From Mycobacterium sp. HUMS_12744610 (GTDB lineage: Bacteria > Actinomycetota > Actinomycetes > Mycobacteriales > Mycobacteriaceae): 64,000 nt of DNA. The notes under the pieces are model-generated. The model saw nothing but the letters and a program-made list of their open reading frames with translations. It was not told the DNA's origin and did no database searches. The DNA lies in assembly GCF_041206865.1 (NCBI RefSeq), contig NZ_JBGEDP010000001.1, forward strand, positions 5,084,001 to 5,148,000, read 5' to 3'. Shown here piece after piece: positions 42,907 to 51,799 of this stretch. The position numbers and the translations under genes were made by a program. Positions within the stretch are counted from its first letter, which is position 1. Every line of letters starts with the position of its first letter.

Positions 42907-44082
42907 ATGGAACTTTTCGCGCTCGACGACGACGAACGGGTGATCACCGAGACGGCCGCCGCGTTCGCCGCCAAACGCCTCGCCCCGCACGCCCTGGAAT
43001 GGGATGCCGCCCAGCACTTTCCGACCGATGTGCTCCGCGAGGCCGCCGAACTCGGCATGGCGGCCATCTACTGCCGCGACGACGTGGGCGGCAGCGGGCT
43101 GCGCCGCCTCGACGGGGTTCGCATCTTCGAGCAGCTTGCCGCCGCCGACCCGGCGACCGCCGCGTTCCTGTCCATCCACAACATGTGCGCGTGGATGATC
43201 GACTGCTATGGCACCGAAGAACAACGCAAGATCTGGGTTCCGCGGCTGGCCTCGATGGACGTCATCGCCAGCTACTGCCTGACCGAGCCGGGTGTCGGCT
43301 CCGACGCGAGCGCGTTGACCACCCGCGCCGTCCGGCAGGGTGGCGATTACGTGCTCGACGGCGTCAAGCAGTTCATCTCGGGCGCGGGCGCCTCCGACGT
43401 CTATGTGGTGATGGCCCGCACGGGCGGCCCAGAAAATCCGGGCCCCCGCGGCATCTCCACCTTCATCGTCGAAAAGGGCGCTGCGGGGCTGAGTTTCGGC
43501 GCGCCAGAGGAGAAGATGGGCTGGCATGCCCAACCCACCGCGCAGGTGATCCTGGACGGGGTGCGGGTGCCGGCCGACGCGATGCTCGGCGGCGCCGACG
43601 GCGAGGGAACCGGCTTCGGCATCGCGATGAACGGCCTCAACGGCGGCCGCCTCAACATCGCGGCCTGCTCGCTCGGCGGCGCCCAGGCCGCCTTCGACAA
43701 GGCGGGCGCTTACGTTCGCGAACGACAGGCGTTCGGCTCCGCCCTGATCGACGAGCCGACCATCCGCTTCACCCTGGCTGACATGGCCACCGCGTTGCAG
43801 ACGTCGCGACTGCTGTTGTGGCGCGCGGCGAGTGCGCTGGACGGCGACGACGCCGACAAGGTGGAGCTGTGCGCGATGGCCAAGCGCTACGTCACCGACG
43901 CGTGCTTCGAGGTCGCCGACAAGGCCCTGCAGTTGCACGGCGGCTACGGCTACCTGCGTGAGTACGGGCTGGAGAAGATCGTGCGTGACCTGCGGGTGCA
44001 CCGGATCCTCGAGGGGACCAACGAGATCATGCGGGTGGTCGTCGGGCGAGCCGAGGCCGCACGGTTCCGGGCCAGCGCGTAG
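42907..44082 (+). CDS. fadE9: Acyl-CoA dehydrogenase (isobutyryl-CoA type), FadE9
   Basis: A 391-residue FAD enzyme. Motifs: SYCLTEPGVGSDASAL (flavin and substrate binding), ERQAFGSALIDEPTI and LQLHGGYGYLREYGLEKIVR. The catalytic Glu is expected in RILEGTNEIMR near the C-terminus. Position between mmsA and mmsB points to isobutyryl-CoA oxidation in valine catabolism. The ATG at 42907 is used; an open frame upstream overlaps mmsA and is not conserved. Confidence 0.93.
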   Translation: MELFALDDDERVITETAAAFAAKRLAPHALEWDAAQHFPTDVLREAAELGMAAIYCRDDVGGSGLRRLDGVRIFEQLAAADPATAAFLSIHNMCAWMIDCYGTEEQRKIWVPRLASMDVIASYCLTEPGVGSDASALTTRAVRQGGDYVLDGVKQFISGAGASDVYVVMARTGGPENPGPRGISTFIVEKGAAGLSFGAPEEKMGWHAQPTAQVILDGVRVPADAMLGGADGEGTGFGIAMNGLNGGRLNIAACSLGGAQAAFDKAGAYVRERQAFGSALIDEPTIRFTLADMATALQTSRLLLWRAASALDGDDADKVELCAMAKRYVTDACFEVADKALQLHGGYGYLREYGLEKIVRDLRVHRILEGTNEIMRVVVGRAEAARFRASA

Positions 44083-44091
44083 AAAGGCGCC

Positions 44092-44985
44092 ATGACCAAC
44101 GTTTCCACCGTCGCGTTTTTGGGACTGGGCCACATGGGCGGACCCATGTCGGCGAATCTCGTTGCCGCCGGCCACACGGTGCGCGGGTTCGATCCGGTGC
44201 CCGCATCGGCGACGGCGGCGGCCTCGAACGGTGTGGCGGTGTTCGACAGCGCCGCCGAGGCGGTCGCCGGGGCCGACGTCGTCATCACCATGCTGCCCAA
44301 CGGGGAGGTGGTCAAACGCTGCTACGCCGAGGTGCTGCCGGCCGCTCGGGCCGGTGCTCTGTTCATCGACAGCTCCACGATCTCGGTCAGCGACGCGCGG
44401 GAGGTCCACGCACTCGCGCAATCACACGGCGTCGCACAACTGGACGCCCCCGTTTCGGGTGGGGTGAAGGGCGCCGCGGCGGGAACCCTGGCGTTCATGG
44501 TGGGCGGTGAGGAGTCCGCGTTGCAGCGGGCGCGTCCGGTGCTGGAACCCATGGCGGGCAAGGTCATTCATTGCGGCGCCGCGGGCGCGGGGCAGGCCGC
44601 CAAGGTCTGCAACAACATGGTGCTGGCGGTGCAGCAGATCGCGATCGGCGAGGCCTTCGTGCTGGCCGAGAAGCTCGGCCTGTCGGCGCAGTCGCTGTTC
44701 GACGTCATCACCGGGGCAACCGGCAACTGCTGGGCGGTGCAGACCAACTGCCCGGTGCCGGGCCCGGTCCCGACCTCGCCGGCCAACAACGACTTCCGAC
44801 CCGGATTCGCGACGGCGCTGATGAACAAGGACCTGGGCCTGGCGATGGACGCAGTCACCTCCACCGGTGCGGCGGCCCCGCTGGGCAGTCACGCCGCGCA
44901 GATTTACGCCGAGTTCATCGCGTCCGACGCCTCCCGCGCCGACCAGGACTTCAGCGCCGTCATCGAGATGCTGCGCTCGAGCTGA
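44092..44985 (+). CDS. mmsB: 3-hydroxyisobutyrate dehydrogenase
   Basis: A 297-residue beta-hydroxyacid dehydrogenase. The dinucleotide motif is AFLGLGHMGGPMSANLVAAGH, the substrate motif DAPVSGGVKGAAAGTLAFM, and the catalytic Lys lies in GAGQAAKVCNNMVLAVQQI. It oxidises 3-hydroxyisobutyrate to methylmalonate semialdehyde, the substrate of MmsA. GAAAGG lies just upstream of its ATG, nine bases after fadE9. Confidence 0.94.
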   Translation: MTNVSTVAFLGLGHMGGPMSANLVAAGHTVRGFDPVPASATAAASNGVAVFDSAAEAVAGADVVITMLPNGEVVKRCYAEVLPAARAGALFIDSSTISVSDAREVHALAQSHGVAQLDAPVSGGVKGAAAGTLAFMVGGEESALQRARPVLEPMAGKVIHCGAAGAGQAAKVCNNMVLAVQQIAIGEAFVLAEKLGLSAQSLFDVITGATGNCWAVQTNCPVPGPVPTSPANNDFRPGFATALMNKDLGLAMDAVTSTGAAAPLGSHAAQIYAEFIASDASRADQDFSAVIEMLRSS

Positions 44986-44990
44986 CCCAG

Positions 44991-45002
44991 GTTGCGCGCA
45001 AC
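44991..45002. promoter_or_regulatory. 12-bp palindrome between mmsB and the SpoIIAA-like gene
   Basis: GTTGCGCGCAAC is self-complementary. It lies about 50 bases upstream of the next start and could be an operator; in GC-rich DNA chance is possible. Confidence 0.35.
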
Positions 45003-45050
45003 GTCGGAGAGAATTCACTCCGGCGGCCTATGCCCATCAAGGAGTCCCCG

Positions 45051-45419
45051 ATGATCGAATTGCTGCCGGACATGCCGGAGGGAGTGACCGGCATCCGGGT
45101 GTCCGGCCGGTTGCGCGGCGACGAACTGCGCGAGATCAAGCCCGCCATGGAGGAGCTGTTCAAAACCGGTGGAATAAGGATCGTGGAAGTCATCGCATCC
45201 GATTACGAGGGTTTCGGCCCCGGCGGGTTGGTCGAGGATCTCAAGATGGGATTCGGCGCCGTCCTGCCGCATCATTCGGCCTTCAAGCGAATCGCCGTCG
45301 TGTCGGACAAGGAATGGGTCGCCCACATCCTGCATGCGCTGGCGTGGATGGTGCCCGGCGAGCTGGCCGTGTTCGGGCTCGACGACCTCGAGCGCGCCAA
45401 GGCATGGGCCGCCGGCTAG
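45051..45419 (+). CDS. SpoIIAA-like (STAS/SEC14-type) protein
   Basis: A 122-residue protein with the alternating strand-helix pattern of SpoIIAA-like domains: GVTGIRVSGRLRGDELREIK, a long central helix containing GGLVEDLKMGF, then FKRIAVVSDKEWV and PGELAVFGLDDLERAKAW. Related proteins may bind lipids or act as anti-anti-sigma-like switches; the role here is unknown. The ATG at 45051 has AAGGAG 6 bases before it, better than the in-frame ATG at 45030. It converges with a MarR gene. Confidence 0.78.
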   Translation: MIELLPDMPEGVTGIRVSGRLRGDELREIKPAMEELFKTGGIRIVEVIASDYEGFGPGGLVEDLKMGFGAVLPHHSAFKRIAVVSDKEWVAHILHALAWMVPGELAVFGLDDLERAKAWAAG

Positions 45420-45456
45420 CTCGAGCAGCCGACCTGACGGTGGCGATCCACCGCGC

Positions 45457-45963
45457 TCAAAAGTCGCCGGCGTTGCGCCGCAACGTGTCCACCGCCGACA
45501 CCAAGGCCAGCGATTCGGTGTCGGACATTCCGATGTCGGCGAACACCTGCTCGTTGAGGGTGACCGTGGCGTCCTCCACCGTCGAGCGACCCAGCTCGGT
45601 GATCTGCACCAGCGTCGTGCGCCCGTCGGTGGGGTGCGGCACCCGCCGCACCAACCCGTCGGATTCCAGCCGGCGGATCGCGTGGGTCACGCTGGTGACG
45701 TGCACCTGCAGGCGGTCGGACGCCTTGGTGATCGGCAGCGCCCCGGCGCGGCTGAACGCCAGCAGCCGGAGCAACTCATACCGCGAGAAGCTCAGGTCGT
45801 AGGGACGCAACGCGTTCTCGACCCGGGCCAGCAAAATCTGGTGCGCGCGCATCACCGAGGTCACCGCGACCATGCCCGGCGCCACATCGCCCCAGCCGGC
45901 ACGCTCCCAGTTGGCCCGCGCCGCGGCGATCGGATCCCGTTTGGGCGATCTCGAGGCGGTCAC
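45457..45963 (-). CDS. MarR-family transcriptional regulator (Rv0737-like)
   Basis: A 168-residue winged-helix protein. The recognition region is ITKASDRLQVHVTSVTHAIR, and the wing is GLVRRVPHPTDGRTTLVQIT with the conserved DGR. It starts at GTG 45963, 19 bases after the stop of rslA, so it may be co-transcribed with sigL-rslA, as Rv0737 follows Rv0736. Its ligand and target are unknown. Confidence 0.9.
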   Translation of the reverse strand: MTASRSPKRDPIAAARANWERAGWGDVAPGMVAVTSVMRAHQILLARVENALRPYDLSFSRYELLRLLAFSRAGALPITKASDRLQVHVTSVTHAIRRLESDGLVRRVPHPTDGRTTLVQITELGRSTVEDATVTLNEQVFADIGMSDTESLALVSAVDTLRRNAGDF

Positions 45964-45982
45964 ACCCTCTTTCTTACCGCGT

Positions 45983-46699
45983 CTACAACGAACGCTGCAG
46001 CAGAACCTGCCCGTTGTCGGCGGAAACCACCTGCACGGCGGCGATCTGGTCGACCGGAGTCGAGATGCTGCCGGCCGGCGTCGCGGTCTGCCCGGGGACG
46101 GCCACCCAGGTCGCCAGCCGGGTCTGGCGGCCGTCGCGGCCCACCACCACCATCGCCAGCGTGTCGTGGTGCGCGGTCAGCGGGGCCAGGCACACGCAGT
46201 CAAGGTTGATCGACGTCCCCCAGTGCCGGCCGCTGACCCGCACCGTCGAGGTGAGCAGGGTGGTGCCGACCTGCGCCATCGGCTGCGACGACGCACTCAC
46301 CTGCTGCGGGGGCGCCGCCGAATGACCGTGCACGCCGACGAGCACGCCGACCCCCAGCACCACGGCCGCGGCCGAGGCGGCCGCCCAAGTGGCCACGCGC
46401 GCGCGGCGGCGCCGAAAGCGCACCGCCGCCAGCAGCGAGGGCAGCAGCGCCGGGGACACCCCCGGGGTCGCCATCGGACCCGACTCGCCGAGCGTGGCCA
46501 CCTCCTCGCGATCCAGCCGGGAAAGCAGGGCCGGCACGCCGCTCAGGTCGGCGACGGCGTCCCGGCACGACCGGCAGCCGGCCATGTGCGCCTCGAATTC
46601 GCGGCGTTCGGTGGCGCACAGCGATCCCAGCACGTAGGCGGCATCCCACATCGCGTAGCGGTCACCGGGCGGGCCGATGCCCTCTGGCCGAGCGTTCAT
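45983..46699 (-). CDS. rslA: Anti-sigma factor RslA for SigL
   Basis: A 238-residue membrane protein. The cytoplasmic zinc-binding anti-sigma domain holds EFEAHMAGCRSCRDAVADL (His-x3-Cys-x2-Cys). One transmembrane segment (ATWAAASAAAVVLGVGVLVG) near 125-145 is followed by an extracytoplasmic domain with two cysteines in LDCVCLAP. This matches Rv0736, which releases SigL on oxidation. The ATG at 46699 has AAGGAG about 9 bases upstream; an in-frame ATG at 46723 would add eight residues but has a poor ribosome-binding site. Confidence 0.92.
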   Translation of the reverse strand: MNARPEGIGPPGDRYAMWDAAYVLGSLCATERREFEAHMAGCRSCRDAVADLSGVPALLSRLDREEVATLGESGPMATPGVSPALLPSLLAAVRFRRRRARVATWAAASAAAVVLGVGVLVGVHGHSAAPPQQVSASSQPMAQVGTTLLTSTVRVSGRHWGTSINLDCVCLAPLTAHHDTLAMVVVGRDGRQTRLATWVAVPGQTATPAGSISTPVDQIAAVQVVSADNGQVLLQRSL

Positions 46700-46716
46700 C
46701 TCATCACTCTCCTTGC

Positions 46717-46746
46717 TCGTCATGCCTTAGGTTCGTCATGCCTTAG
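46717..46746. repeat. 14-bp direct repeat at the sigL stop / rslA start
   Basis: TCGTCATGCCTTAG occurs at 46717-46730 and 46733-46746. On the minus strand each copy reads CTAAGGCATGACGA, with a TAA and an ATG. The first copy carries the sigL stop; the second carries the alternative rslA start at 46723. Confidence 0.85.
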
Positions 46747-47282
46747 CGGGTGACCCCGAGCTCCTGCAGCGTCAGCCGCAGCGTCCGCACCGCGTAGTGC
46801 AGGCGCGACTTCACTGTTCCCTCGGCGATCTGCAGGTCCGCGGCGATCTGCGCCGTCGTCCAGCCGCGGTAGTACGACCTTTCGATCACGGCCCGATGCT
46901 CGACCGAAAGCTGGGCCACCGCGTCGGCGATCAACAACCGGTCCAGCGCCGCGTTCACCTCGTCGGGCGTCGACTGCTCGGGCGCTCCGACCTCGTCGGT
47001 CGAGGCGACCACGTGGCGGAACCGGGCGCTGCGCCGGTCGTCGATGATCATGTTGCGGGCGACGGTGAACATCCAGGCCCGCGCCGAGCGGTCGGCATCC
47101 CCGATGATCTCCGGATGCTGCCACGCCCGCAACAGGGTTTCCTGCACGACGTCCTCGGCGTGGCTCGCGTCCCCGGTCAGCCGCAGCGCGTAGCGCCACA
47201 GCACCGCGGCGTGCTCGTCGTAGATCGCCCTCATCAGCGCGGCCTCGGCCGCCGCCGCCCCGGTGCCAGCAACCCGAGCCAC
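46743..47282 (-). CDS. sigL: ECF sigma factor SigL
   Basis: A 179-residue sigma-70 family ECF factor. Region 2 has HAEDVVQETLLRAWQHPEI and RAWMFTVARNMIIDDRRSAR; region 4 has QLSVEHRAVIERSYYRGWTT and IAEGTVKSRLHYAVRTLRL. The similarity and neighbourhood (map, rslA, MarR) match Rv0735. In M. tuberculosis it controls envelope and redox functions. It starts at GTG 47282 with GGAGGTGA upstream, 19 bases after an ECF-type -10 box. Confidence 0.95.
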   Translation of the reverse strand: MARVAGTGAAAAEAALMRAIYDEHAAVLWRYALRLTGDASHAEDVVQETLLRAWQHPEIIGDADRSARAWMFTVARNMIIDDRRSARFRHVVASTDEVGAPEQSTPDEVNAALDRLLIADAVAQLSVEHRAVIERSYYRGWTTAQIAADLQIAEGTVKSRLHYAVRTLRLTLQELGVTR

Positions 47283-47301
47283 TCGATCACCTCCGCTCGG
47301 T

Positions 47302-47329
47302 GAAACGAGCCGACGGAGCGGTTAGTTCA
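47302..47329 (-). promoter_or_regulatory. ECF-type promoter of sigL, probably autoregulated
   Basis: On the minus strand TGAACT (47329-47324), 16 bases, then CGTTTC (47307-47302). This resembles the SigL-type consensus TGAAC-N16-18-CGTnTC. It sits between the map stop and the sigL start. Confidence 0.7.
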
Positions 47330-47337
47330 CGCGGATC

Positions 47338-48141
47338 TCACCCAGGCAACGTCAGGATGCGTGGCCCGTCGTCCGTGACGGCGACCGTGTGCTCCCAGTG
47401 CGCCGCGCGGGAGCCGTCGGAGGTGGTCACCGTCCACTCGTCGTCGAGCACCACCGTCTTGCCCGTGCCGAGCGTGAGCATCGGTTCGATGGCCAGGACC
47501 GAACCGGCCGCCAGCAACGGACCCCGGCCGGGGGCGCCCTCGTTGGGCAGGAACGGGTCCATGTGCATCTGCCGGCCGATGCCGTGGCCCCCGTAGCCCT
47601 CCACGATGCCGAACCGGCGCCCGTAGCGACGCTCGGCCGCGCGGGTGCCCGTCTCGATCGCGTGGGCGACGTCGGTGAGCCGGTTGCCGACGACCATCGC
47701 CGCGATCCCGGCCTCCAGCGATTCCCGGGTCGCCGCCGAGAGTGCCTCGTCGGCGGGCCGCAGCGGGCCCACCCCGAAGGTGATCGCGGCGTCCCCGTGC
47801 CAGCCGGCCAGCACCGCCCCGCAGTCGATGGACACCAGGTCCCCGGGGGCCAGGACTTCGGCGGCCGACGGGATGCCGTGAACGACCCGGTCGTTGACCG
47901 ACGCGCAGATCGACGCCGGATAGCCGTGGTAGCCCAGGAACGACGGCGTCGCCCCGGCGTCGCGGATCACCGAGTCGGCGATCTCGTCGAGGCTCAGCGT
48001 CGACGCCCCGGGCACCGCCGCCGCACGGACGGCGTTCAGGGCGGCGGCGACGACGGCGCCGGCCGCGGCCATCGCGTCCAGCTCGGCGGCGCTGCGCTGC
48101 GGCACCACCCGGCGACTGCGCAGTCGTGCCAGCGGTGTCAT
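47338..48141 (-). CDS. map: Methionine aminopeptidase, type I
   Basis: A 267-residue dinuclear metallopeptidase removing initiator Met. Metal ligands: Asp in [20 protein letters not shown], His in [12 protein letters not shown], Glu in [10 protein letters not shown] and near the C-terminus in DEWTVTT(SDG)[27 protein letters not shown] is typical of type I. It follows adk by 19 bases and precedes the sigL promoter. M. tuberculosis names this copy mapA (Rv0734). Confidence 0.95.
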   Translation of the reverse strand: MTPLARLRSRRVVPQRSAAELDAMAAAGAVVAAALNAVRAAAVPGASTLSLDEIADSVIRDAGATPSFLGYHGYPASICASVNDRVVHGIPSAAEVLAPGDLVSIDCGAVLAGWHGDAAITFGVGPLRPADEALSAATRESLEAGIAAMVVGNRLTDVAHAIETGTRAAERRYGRRFGIVEGYGGHGIGRQMHMDPFLPNEGAPGRGPLLAAGSVLAIEPMLTLGTGKTVVLDDEWTVTTSDGSRAAHWEHTVAVTDDGPRILTLPG

Positions 48142-48160
48142 GGTTCCTCGCCCGGGGTCG

Positions 48161-48706
48161 CTATTTGCCGAGGGCTTGCAGCGCGCGGGCGAACACCTCG
48201 TCCATCGAGCCGACGGCGTCGACGGTCTTGAGTTGGTCGCGGTAGTACTCCAGCAGCGGCGCGGTTTCCTCGCGGTACACCTTCATCCGGTTGAGGATGA
48301 CGTCGTCGGTGTCGTCGGCGCGGCCGCGCGCCTTGAGCCGCTGCAGCAACTCGTCCTGCGACACCCGGAACTCGAGCACCGCGTCGATGTCGGTGGCGCG
48401 CCGTTCGAGCATCTCGTGCAGCGCCTTGGCCTGCTCGAGCGAGCGCGGATACCCGTCCAGGATGAACCCGTCGGCGGCGTCCGGGTCGTCGAGCCGGTTG
48501 TCGACGAGCTGGTTGGTCAGCTCGGCGGGCACCAGGTCGCCGGCGTCCAGGTAGCGCTTGGCCTCCAGCCCGAGTTCGGTGCCCTCGCCGATGTTGCGCC
48601 GGAACAGGTCGCCGGTCGAGATCTGCGGGATACCCAGCTTCTGAGCGAGCTTCTCGGCCTGCGTGCCCTTGCCCGCCCCCGGCGGCCCCAGCAAAACGAG
48701 TCTCAC
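48161..48706 (-). CDS. adk: Adenylate kinase (short form)
   Basis: A 181-residue kinase interconverting ATP+AMP and 2 ADP. P-loop [14 protein letters not shown] site [10 protein letters not shown] and [10 protein letters not shown]. The large LID insertion is absent, as in other actinobacterial short forms. Its ATG overlaps the secY stop by 4 bases. Confidence 0.97.
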   Translation of the reverse strand: MRLVLLGPPGAGKGTQAEKLAQKLGIPQISTGDLFRRNIGEGTELGLEAKRYLDAGDLVPAELTNQLVDNRLDDPDAADGFILDGYPRSLEQAKALHEMLERRATDIDAVLEFRVSQDELLQRLKARGRADDTDDVILNRMKVYREETAPLLEYYRDQLKTVDAVGSMDEVFARALQALGK

Positions 48707-50028
48707 TTGAGGAACCCTTCGTAGTTGCGCTGCATGAGCTGACTCTCGATTTGTTTGACCGTATCCAATCCGACGCCGATCATGATCAGAACGGCCGTAC
48801 CGCCGAACGGCAGGTTCTGTACCGCCCCGCCGTTGCCGATCTGCAGGAACAGGTTGGGCAGCACCGCGATGGCGCCCAGGTAGATCGAGCCCGGCAGCGT
48901 GATCCTGCTCAGGACGTAGCGCAGGTAGTCGGCGGTGGGCTTGCCCGGACGGATGCCGGGGATGAAGCCGCCGAACTTCTTCATCTCGTCGGCGCGCTCA
49001 TCGGGGTTGAAGGTGATCGACACGTAGAAGTACGTGAAGAAGATGATCAGCCCGAAGTAGATGGAGATGTAGACGGGGTCGCTCGGGTCGGACAGGTAGG
49101 TGCTGACGAACTTGTCCCACCAGCTGTTGCCCATGCCGCCGCTGCCGCTGCGGATCAGCTGGGTGACCAGGTGCGGGATGTAGATCAGCGACGACGCGAA
49201 GATGACCGGGATCACGCCGGCCTGGTTGACCTTGAGCGGCAGGTAGGTGGAGGTGCCGCCGTACATGCGCCGGCCCACCATGCGTTTGGCGTACTGCACC
49301 GGGATCCGGCGCTGGCCCTGCTCGACGAACACCACGCCCACGATGATGGCCAGCGCGGCGACCAGGACGGCGGTGAAGATGACGCCGCCGCGGCTGTCCA
49401 GGATGGTCTTGCCCTCGGACGGGATGCGCGCGGCGATGCCGACAAAGATCAGCAGCGACATGCCGTTGCCGATCCCGCGTTCGGTGATCAGCTCGCCCAT
49501 CCACATCACCAGCGCCGCCCCGCCCGTCATCACCAGCACGATGACGACCAGGGTGAAGATGCTCTGGTCGGCGATGATGTCCAGCGAGCAGCCCTGCAGC
49601 AGCCCGCCGTTGGCCGCCAGCGCCACGATGCTGGTGGCCTGCAGGACGGCCAGCGCGATCGCCAGGTAGCGGGTGTACTGGGTCATCTTGGCCTGGCCGG
49701 ACTGGCCTTCCTTGCGCAACTCCTCAAAGCGCGGGATCACCACCGTGAGCAACTGCACGATGATGCTGGCCGTGATGTAGGGCATCACACCCACCGCGAA
49801 CACGGTGAGCTTGAGCAACGCCCCGCCGGAGAACAGGTTGATCAGCGAGTAGATCTGCCCGGCCTCGCCGCCGGTGGCCTCTTTGATGCACTGCTGCACG
49901 TTGGGGTAGTTGACCCCGGGAGACGGCAGCGCGGCACCGAGCCGGTAGAGCAGAAGGATGCTGAGGGTGAAGAGGATCTTCCGTCTCAGGTCGACTGTCC
50001 TCAGCGACGAGATGAAAGCCGAAAGCAC
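48703..50028 (-). CDS. secY: Preprotein translocase subunit SecY
   Basis: A 441-residue protein with ten membrane segments, the central pore of the Sec translocon. It begins [20 protein letters not shown] and includes the plug region with [12 protein letters not shown], the cytoplasmic loop [16 protein letters not shown] and the end [12 protein letters not shown]. It starts at GTG 50028 with AGGAGG 6 bases upstream. secY-adk-map is the classic order. Confidence 0.97.
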   Translation of the reverse strand: MLSAFISSLRTVDLRRKILFTLSILLLYRLGAALPSPGVNYPNVQQCIKEATGGEAGQIYSLINLFSGGALLKLTVFAVGVMPYITASIIVQLLTVVIPRFEELRKEGQSGQAKMTQYTRYLAIALAVLQATSIVALAANGGLLQGCSLDIIADQSIFTLVVIVLVMTGGAALVMWMGELITERGIGNGMSLLIFVGIAARIPSEGKTILDSRGGVIFTAVLVAALAIIVGVVFVEQGQRRIPVQYAKRMVGRRMYGGTSTYLPLKVNQAGVIPVIFASSLIYIPHLVTQLIRSGSGGMGNSWWDKFVSTYLSDPSDPVYISIYFGLIIFFTYFYVSITFNPDERADEMKKFGGFIPGIRPGKPTADYLRYVLSRITLPGSIYLGAIAVLPNLFLQIGNGGAVQNLPFGGTAVLIMIGVGLDTVKQIESQLMQRNYEGFLK

Positions 50029-50207
50029 TCTATCCTCCTGCGCAGCCGAGGGTCATCCTGGTCACGCGCCCAGCACCCGCAGGCCAGGACGTACGGCCGA
50101 CCTTATCTACAGCGCGTCGAATCGTGTACGAGACTAACAGCTGATCTGCGCAGTTTCGTTGGCGGGCCGTCGTGCCTGCGGTGCAGCGCAACGTCCGGAC
50201 AATTCTT

Positions 50208-50222
50208 ATACTTGCTAAGTAT
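50208..50222. promoter_or_regulatory. Palindrome upstream of the methyltransferase gene at 50270
   Basis: ATACTT-GCT-AAGTAT, 6-bp arms, 47 bases before the ATG, in a locally A+T-rich stretch. A TATACT -10-like box overlaps it. Confidence 0.5.
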
Positions 50223-50269
50223 CGGCAGCCGGCGTTCCGGGGCGCGACCACCGGAAAGAATGGAGCAGC

Positions 50270-51175
50270 ATGACGCGCAGTGATCAAGACAGCTGGGACC
50301 TGGCCTCGAGCGTCGGCGCCACGGCCACGATGGTCGCGGCGGCCCGCGCCCTGGCCAGCGAAGCGACCAACCCGATCATCGACGACCCGTTCGCGGCGCC
50401 TCTGGTCCGGGCGGTCGGGCTCGACTTCTTCCGCCGCCTGGTCGACGGCGAGGTGGTCCCCGATGCGCACGAGGACGGCGAGCGGGACCTGCAGCTGGAA
50501 ACCGATTCGATCGCGGTGCGCACCCGCTTCTTCGACGACTTCTTCCTCAATGCGGCGCGCGACGGCATCCGTCAATCAGTGATCCTGGCCGCCGGTCTCG
50601 ACGCGCGCGCCTACCGGCTCAGTTGGCCGCCCGGCAGCGTGGTCTACGAGGTCGATCAGCCCAAGGTCGTCGACTTCAAGAGCACCGCGATGTCGGACTT
50701 GGGCGCCGCCCCGACCGCGGACCGCCGAACCGTCAGCGTCGACCTGCGGGAAGACTGGCCGACCGCGCTGCGCGACGCCGGCTTCGACACGACCCAGCCG
50801 ACGTCCTGGAGCGCCGAGGGCCTGCTGATGTACCTTCCGCCCGAAGCCCAGGACCGCCTGTTCGACAACATCACCGGGCTCAGCGCCCCCGGAAGCAGGC
50901 TGGCCACCGAATTCCACGGGGATGCGGGCCGGACCATGAGCGAACGCGCAAAGCAGTTCAACGAGCGATGGGCCAAAGTCGGCTGCGACATCGACTTGTC
51001 GGGACTGTTCTTCGACGGCGAGCGCAGCGACGTCGTCGACTACCTGACCGGTGCGGGCTGGCAGGTCAGCACCCGGCCCCGGCGTGAGCTCTTCGCCGAC
51101 TACGGCCTCGTCTACCCCGACGACGAGGAATCCCAGCTCCGCAACATCGTCGCCGTCACCGCGACGCTACGTTGA
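50270..51175 (+). CDS. Class I SAM-dependent methyltransferase, TIGR00027 family (Rv0731c-like)
   Basis: A 301-residue methyltransferase with the family marks [47 protein letters not shown] (SAM motif I), [14 protein letters not shown] and [20 protein letters not shown]. These enzymes resemble leucine carboxyl methyltransferases; substrates are unknown. GGAGCAGC lies upstream of the ATG. Three relatives stand at 58101-60902. It lies next to secY, as Rv0731c does. Confidence 0.92.
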   Translation: MTRSDQDSWDLASSVGATATMVAAARALASEATNPIIDDPFAAPLVRAVGLDFFRRLVDGEVVPDAHEDGERDLQLETDSIAVRTRFFDDFFLNAARDGIRQSVILAAGLDARAYRLSWPPGSVVYEVDQPKVVDFKSTAMSDLGAAPTADRRTVSVDLREDWPTALRDAGFDTTQPTSWSAEGLLMYLPPEAQDRLFDNITGLSAPGSRLATEFHGDAGRTMSERAKQFNERWAKVGCDIDLSGLFFDGERSDVVDYLTGAGWQVSTRPRRELFADYGLVYPDDEESQLRNIVAVTATLR

Positions 51176-51314
51176 ACCCCTCGGGGCATCGGATCACGTT
51201 GGTGGGCGGGCCTGTGGATAACTGAGTTGTGCCGCTTGCTTTGTGGCCGTTAACTTGGCGGCGCGGCCCTTGGGTGATTAGCGCCGGCGGGTGGGCTGGG
51301 CGAGAATTCCGCGG

Positions 51315-51433
51315 GTGACTCCGTTGGTGGTGGATCCTGCGGTGTTGTCTGCTGCGGGCGCCGCGGTGGTGGGCGCCGGCGAGGGTCTGGCTGCGAATCT
51401 CACGGTGCTCACGGGTGGGTTTGCGGCCAACAT
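51315..51433 (+). pseudogene. Remnant of a CpnT-like N-terminal domain
   Basis: From GTG 51315 the frame gives VTPLVVDPAVLSAAGAAVVG and then AGEGLAANLTVLTGGFAAN. This recalls the N-terminal WXG100-like domain of CpnT and related large ESX substrates. After about 38 residues the homology stops abruptly, although the frame stays open into unrelated sequence. No toxin or channel domain follows. I read it as the 5' stump of a lost gene. Confidence 0.55.
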
Positions 51434-51799
51434 CTTGCCGCCGTCACGAGCGAGATGGCCTGCTCATACAGAAGCCGGGAAGCATTCGCGGGACTCCCAT
51501 CTAAACGGGCAGCACGGGCCTTGCGGTTTTCGAGACAGGGGCCGGACCTGCGGACTATGCGCCGCCACCTGGGATAACGCGCGAGCGATCTTTTTAGGAA
51601 TGCCTGCCTCGATTGAGGATATCGCGCATCAGCGCACAATCCGGACGGAAGGCCGCTCCGGCCTGCCGACGGAATTCCACGATTTGGAGGCAACGGGTCG
51701 AACCGATCCGGCCTACAAGGATTGGTGGCACAACCCGATCATCGCTGCGGCGTGGTGGACAATCACGACAACGACACGACCGGAATCAACGCCGACGCC
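51434..51799. other. Atypical stretch without a recognisable gene
   Basis: Base composition is less GC-rich than the neighbours, and frames on both strands show no mycobacterial codon bias or familiar motif. No inverted termini or transposase fragment could be recognised. It may be the debris of the CpnT-like locus or a small insertion. Confidence 0.45.
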
